A stretch of DNA of 64,000 nt from contig NZ_VCRO01000003.1 in NCBI RefSeq assembly GCF_006007885.1, positions 372,001 to 436,000 of the forward strand, in the 5' to 3' direction. Positions 61,600-64,000 of the stretch are shown one piece after another. The notes under the pieces were generated by a model. That model had not been told where the DNA came from. It made no database searches and worked only from the letters and a program-made list of their open reading frames with translations. The DNA is from Alteribacter natronophilus (GTDB lineage Bacteria; Bacillota; Bacilli; Bacillales; Salisediminibacteriaceae). Position 1 is the stretch's first letter, and each line of letters begins with the position of its first letter. A program made the translations under genes and the position numbers.

Positions 61600-62715
61600 A
61601 TGAGAGATCCCCGTATTCAAACATTAGCCAAAAACCTGATTAATTACTCCGTTAACCTGCAAAAAGGTGAAAATATTCTGATCGAAAATTTCGGTATTCA
61701 GAAAGAACTTGTAAAAGCCCTTGTGGAGGAAGCCTATGCTGCAGGCGGTAACCCCCAGGTGCTGTTAAAGGATCATGAGATAAACCGTACCCTTTTAAAC
61801 GGCGCTTCAAACGACCAGCAGAACATGACTGCAGACATCGAAGCCTATCAAATGGAAAAGATGGACGCCTACATAGGTCTCCGGGCAGGAGACAACATTA
61901 ATGAGCTGGCGGACGTACCTGCCGAAAAAATGAGCCTCCATTCCAAAACCGTCGGTACAAAGGTCCACCGTCATATCCGGGTTCCGAAAACAAAATGGGT
62001 AGTGCTGCGTTATCCAAGTGCTTCAATGGCCCAGCTGGCCAAAATGAGTACCGAAGCGTTTGAAAACTTCTATTTTGACGTATGTAACCTCGATTACAGT
62101 AAAATGAGCGAGGCCATGGATGCCCTGGTGGAACGTATGAACAGCACTGACCAGGTCCGGATCACCGGTGAAGGAACCGACCTTACATTTTCCATTAAGG
62201 ACATTCCGGCTGTCAAATGTGCCGGTAAACTTAATATTCCTGACGGCGAAGTGTATGCTGCACCAGTCCGCGATTCAGTTAACGGAACGATTCGCTACAA
62301 CACGGCTTCCCCCTATCAGGGATTCACGTTCGAAAATATTGAACTCACGTTTAAAGATGGCAAGGTTGTAAAAGCAGAAGCCAACGACACGGAGAAAATC
62401 AATGAAATCTTCGATACTGACGAAGGTGCCCGCTATATCGGAGAGTTTGCCATCGGCGTAAACCCATTCATCAAGCATCCGATGCAGGACATTCTCTTCG
62501 ACGAAAAAATAGACGGCAGCTTCCACTTCACTCCCGGGCAGGCATATGAGGATGCCTACAACGGCAATGATTCCGCTATCCACTGGGATATTGTATGCAT
62601 TCAGCGTCCGGAATATGGCGGGGGAAACATCTACTTCGACGGTGAGCTTATTCGTGAAAACGGCCGTTTCGTAACAGAGGACCTGAAACCTCTTAACCCG
62701 GAAAATCTTAAATAA
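61600..62715 (+). CDS. ampS: M29 family aminopeptidase (thermophilic aminopeptidase type)
   Basis: A 371-residue cytoplasmic metallo-aminopeptidase of the M29 family. The sequence has the family segments MRDPRIQTLAKNLINYSVNLQKGENILIENF, GEVYAAPVRDSVNGTIRYNT (with a metal-binding Glu), the FAIGVNPFIKHPMQDILFDEKIDGSFHF block and HWDIVCIQRPEYGGGNIYFDGELI near the end. It lies between ytxG and murC, where B. subtilis has no such gene. AAGGAGG precedes the ATG at 61600. Confidence 0.93.
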   Translation: MRDPRIQTLAKNLINYSVNLQKGENILIENFGIQKELVKALVEEAYAAGGNPQVLLKDHEINRTLLNGASNDQQNMTADIEAYQMEKMDAYIGLRAGDNINELADVPAEKMSLHSKTVGTKVHRHIRVPKTKWVVLRYPSASMAQLAKMSTEAFENFYFDVCNLDYSKMSEAMDALVERMNSTDQVRITGEGTDLTFSIKDIPAVKCAGKLNIPDGEVYAAPVRDSVNGTIRYNTASPYQGFTFENIELTFKDGKVVKAEANDTEKINEIFDTDEGARYIGEFAIGVNPFIKHPMQDILFDEKIDGSFHFTPGQAYEDAYNGNDSAIHWDIVCIQRPEYGGGNIYFDGELIRENGRFVTEDLKPLNPENLK

Positions 62716-62744
62716 GCCTCACGTCGATGTATTGACCCGCTGAT

Positions 62745-62819
62745 TATCGCAGCTCGAGGAATTGCGAAACCTGAGCAGCGCCTGCTGCGAAATCAACCAA
62801 CAATCTTTCCGAAAACAGC
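62745..62819 (-). repeat. MITE-like repeat, copy 6 (one end only)
   Basis: Read on the minus strand it begins AAGCTGTTTTCGGAAAGATT and GTTG, the family terminus, then diverges after about 30 bp. The other end and core are missing. Confidence 0.5.
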
Positions 62820-62866
62820 TTAATTTTTATCCGCAGTATCCAAATAATACAACTCACCATACTACT

Positions 62867-62911
62867 AAAAAAGGCTGGAGTGCCTTAGCTGCTCCAGCCT
62901 TTTTTTTTATT
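62867..62911. terminator. bidirectional terminator between ampS and murC
   Basis: AAAGGCTGGAG and CTCCAGCCTTT form an 11-bp stem with A and T runs on either side, between two convergent genes. Confidence 0.9.
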
Positions 62912-62929
62912 ATTTATGAAATCTGCTTT

Positions 62930-64000
62930 TTAATTGGCTGCAGTTTTTTCATAGGCATTCTGGAATTTCTGAACATCTCCGGCTCCCATGAAAAGAAGGA
63001 CGCCTTTTTCGTGACGGTGAAGCTGGCTAACTGAATCTTCGTCCACCACGACTGCACCGGGAATCCGCTCCTGAAGATCCTGAATAGTAAGGCTCTGTTC
63101 CTTTTCCCGGGCAGACCCGAAAATGTCACAGAGATACACCTGATCTGCTTCTTTCAGACTCTCTGCAAAGTCATCAAGGAAGGTTTTTGTTCGTGTGAAC
63201 GTGTGGGGCTGAAATATGGCCACCACTTCATGGTCGGGATATTTCTGTCTGGCGGAGTCGATGGTAACCGCAATTTCAGTAGGGTGATGGGCGTAATCAT
63301 CAATGAGCACCTGATCACCAAACGTTTTTTCACTGAAACGCCTTTTCACACCGCCGAACGTTTTCAGCTGTTCCCTTACGAGAGTCATATCGACATTTTC
63401 GTAATCACAGAGAGCAATCACACTGAGTGCATTCAGTACGTGATGATTGCCGTATCCCGGAATTGTAAAGGTTCCATATGCATTACCGCGTACAAACACA
63501 TCAAAATGTGTTCCTTCTGCATCCGTTCTGACGTTTTTAGCCTGAAAATCGTTGTCTTCGCCAAACCCGTAATAAACAACCGGTACCGGGGCTCCGATCT
63601 GCTGAAGGTACTCGTCATCTCCACAGGCAATAATCCCTTTTTTCACCTGTTTCGCCATGTCCTGAAATGCAGAAAAAACATCCTCCGCATTTTTAAAATA
63701 ATCCGGGTGATCGAAGTCCACATTCGTCATGACAGCATAGTCCGGGTGATAATGAAGGAAGTGTCTGCGGTACTCGCATGCTTCAAACACAAAGTACTCA
63801 CTGTTTTCCTCCCCTTTCCCTGTACCGTCACCGATTAAAAAGGATGTCGGCTTAGCCCGCTGAAGAACGTGGGACATCAGGCCGGTTGTGGACGTTTTCC
63901 CATGGGAACCGGTTATGGCAATACTCGTAAACTGCTGAATGAATTCTCCGAGAAACGTAGGGTAGGGCTTGACTTCCAGACCCTTCCCGGAGGCAGCCTG
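62930..64000 (-). CDS. murC: UDP-N-acetylmuramate-L-alanine ligase, C-terminal part (cut by window edge)
   Basis: Adds L-alanine to UDP-MurNAc, the first peptide step of peptidoglycan synthesis. 356 residues are visible, about 75 missing from the N-terminus compared with the 432-residue B. subtilis protein. The ATP-binding loop [16 protein letters not shown] is just inside the window edge (around 63870-63920), followed by the Mur ligase central domain ([24 protein letters not shown]) and the C-terminal domain with RRFSEK and [10 protein letters not shown]. In B. subtilis murC is likewise next to ytxG. Confidence 0.96.
   Translation of the reverse strand, partial: QAASGKGLEVKPYPTFLGEFIQQFTSIAITGSHGKTSTTGLMSHVLQRAKPTSFLIGDGTGKGEENSEYFVFEACEYRRHFLHYHPDYAVMTNVDFDHPDYFKNAEDVFSAFQDMAKQVKKGIIACGDDEYLQQIGAPVPVVYYGFGEDNDFQAKNVRTDAEGTHFDVFVRGNAYGTFTIPGYGNHHVLNALSVIALCDYENVDMTLVREQLKTFGGVKRRFSEKTFGDQVLIDDYAHHPTEIAVTIDSARQKYPDHEVVAIFQPHTFTRTKTFLDDFAESLKEADQVYLCDIFGSAREKEQSLTIQDLQERIPGAVVVDEDSVSQLHRHEKGVLLFMGAGDVQKFQNAYEKTAAN

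Overview
This window is a continuous stretch of chromosome from an endospore-forming member of the Bacillaceae. Most of its gene order matches the Bacillus subtilis interval from icd/citZ to murC: citZ, ytwI, ytvI, fxsA, pyk, pfkA, accA, accD, ytsJ, dnaE, ytrH, ytrI, nrnA, ytpI, ytoI ... ytkL, ytkK ... ackA, ytxK, tpx, ytfJ, ytfI, yteJ, sppA, nadK2, ytcJ, ssp, thiI, nifZ, braB, ezrA, hisJ, refZ, ytsP, rpsD, tyrS, acuA, acuB, acuC, motS, motP, ccpA, aroA, ytxJ, ytxH, ytxG, murC. Sporulation genes (ytvI, ytrH/I, ytfJ, an alpha/beta SASP) and sodium-type MotPS stators fit a spore former. A salt- or alkali-adapted lifestyle is inferred from the MotPS pair and several very acidic proteins. There are no prophages, insertion sequences with transposase, CRISPR arrays, rRNA or tRNA genes.

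Layout. 1-7.1 kb: central carbon metabolism (icd start, citZ, pyk, pfkA) with three small membrane-protein genes. 7.3-11.4 kb: malonyl-CoA supply (accDA), a FadR-type regulator and malic enzyme. 11.5-14.9 kb: dnaE, the second replicative polymerase. 15.3-19.6 kb: sporulation membrane genes, the nanoRNase NrnA and the DRTGG/CBS protein YtoI. 20-27 kb: the most species-specific part, with an M24 peptidase, an atypical SDR, a universal stress protein, an EcsC-family protein, YhaM and several small unknowns. 27-34 kb: acetate kinase, thiol peroxidase, the ytfIJ and sppA-yteJ clusters and NAD kinase. 34-47 kb: ytcJ, SASP, sulfur transfer to thiamine/tRNA (nifZ-thiI), BraB, EzrA, HisJ, RefZ, ribosomal protein S4 and a T-box-controlled tyrS. 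48-62 kb: a class A penicillin-binding protein with a low-complexity tail, acuABC, mtnN, motPS, ccpA, aroA and the ytxGHJ stress operon. 61.6-64 kb: an M29 aminopeptidase and a truncated murC.

Regulation that can be read directly includes a complete T-box with a UAC specifier before tyrS, tandem promoters with a dyad over the -10 box before citZ, a LexA-like box before dnaE, a textbook sigma-H promoter before ytxGHJ, a sigma-G promoter before the SASP gene, a structured rpsD leader, and more than twenty intrinsic terminators.

The most unusual content lies between genes. A dispersed family of non-coding, MITE-like elements (about 180-313 bp, imperfect inverted ends of about 24 bp, GC-rich structured core) occurs at least six times. 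A related GC-rich family and a separate 'GGGCTGGGACA' hairpin repeat are also present. One element lies inside the dnaE leader, between the LexA-like box and the start codon. I found no clearly new multi-gene system; these repeats and a few orphan genes are the best candidates for novelty.
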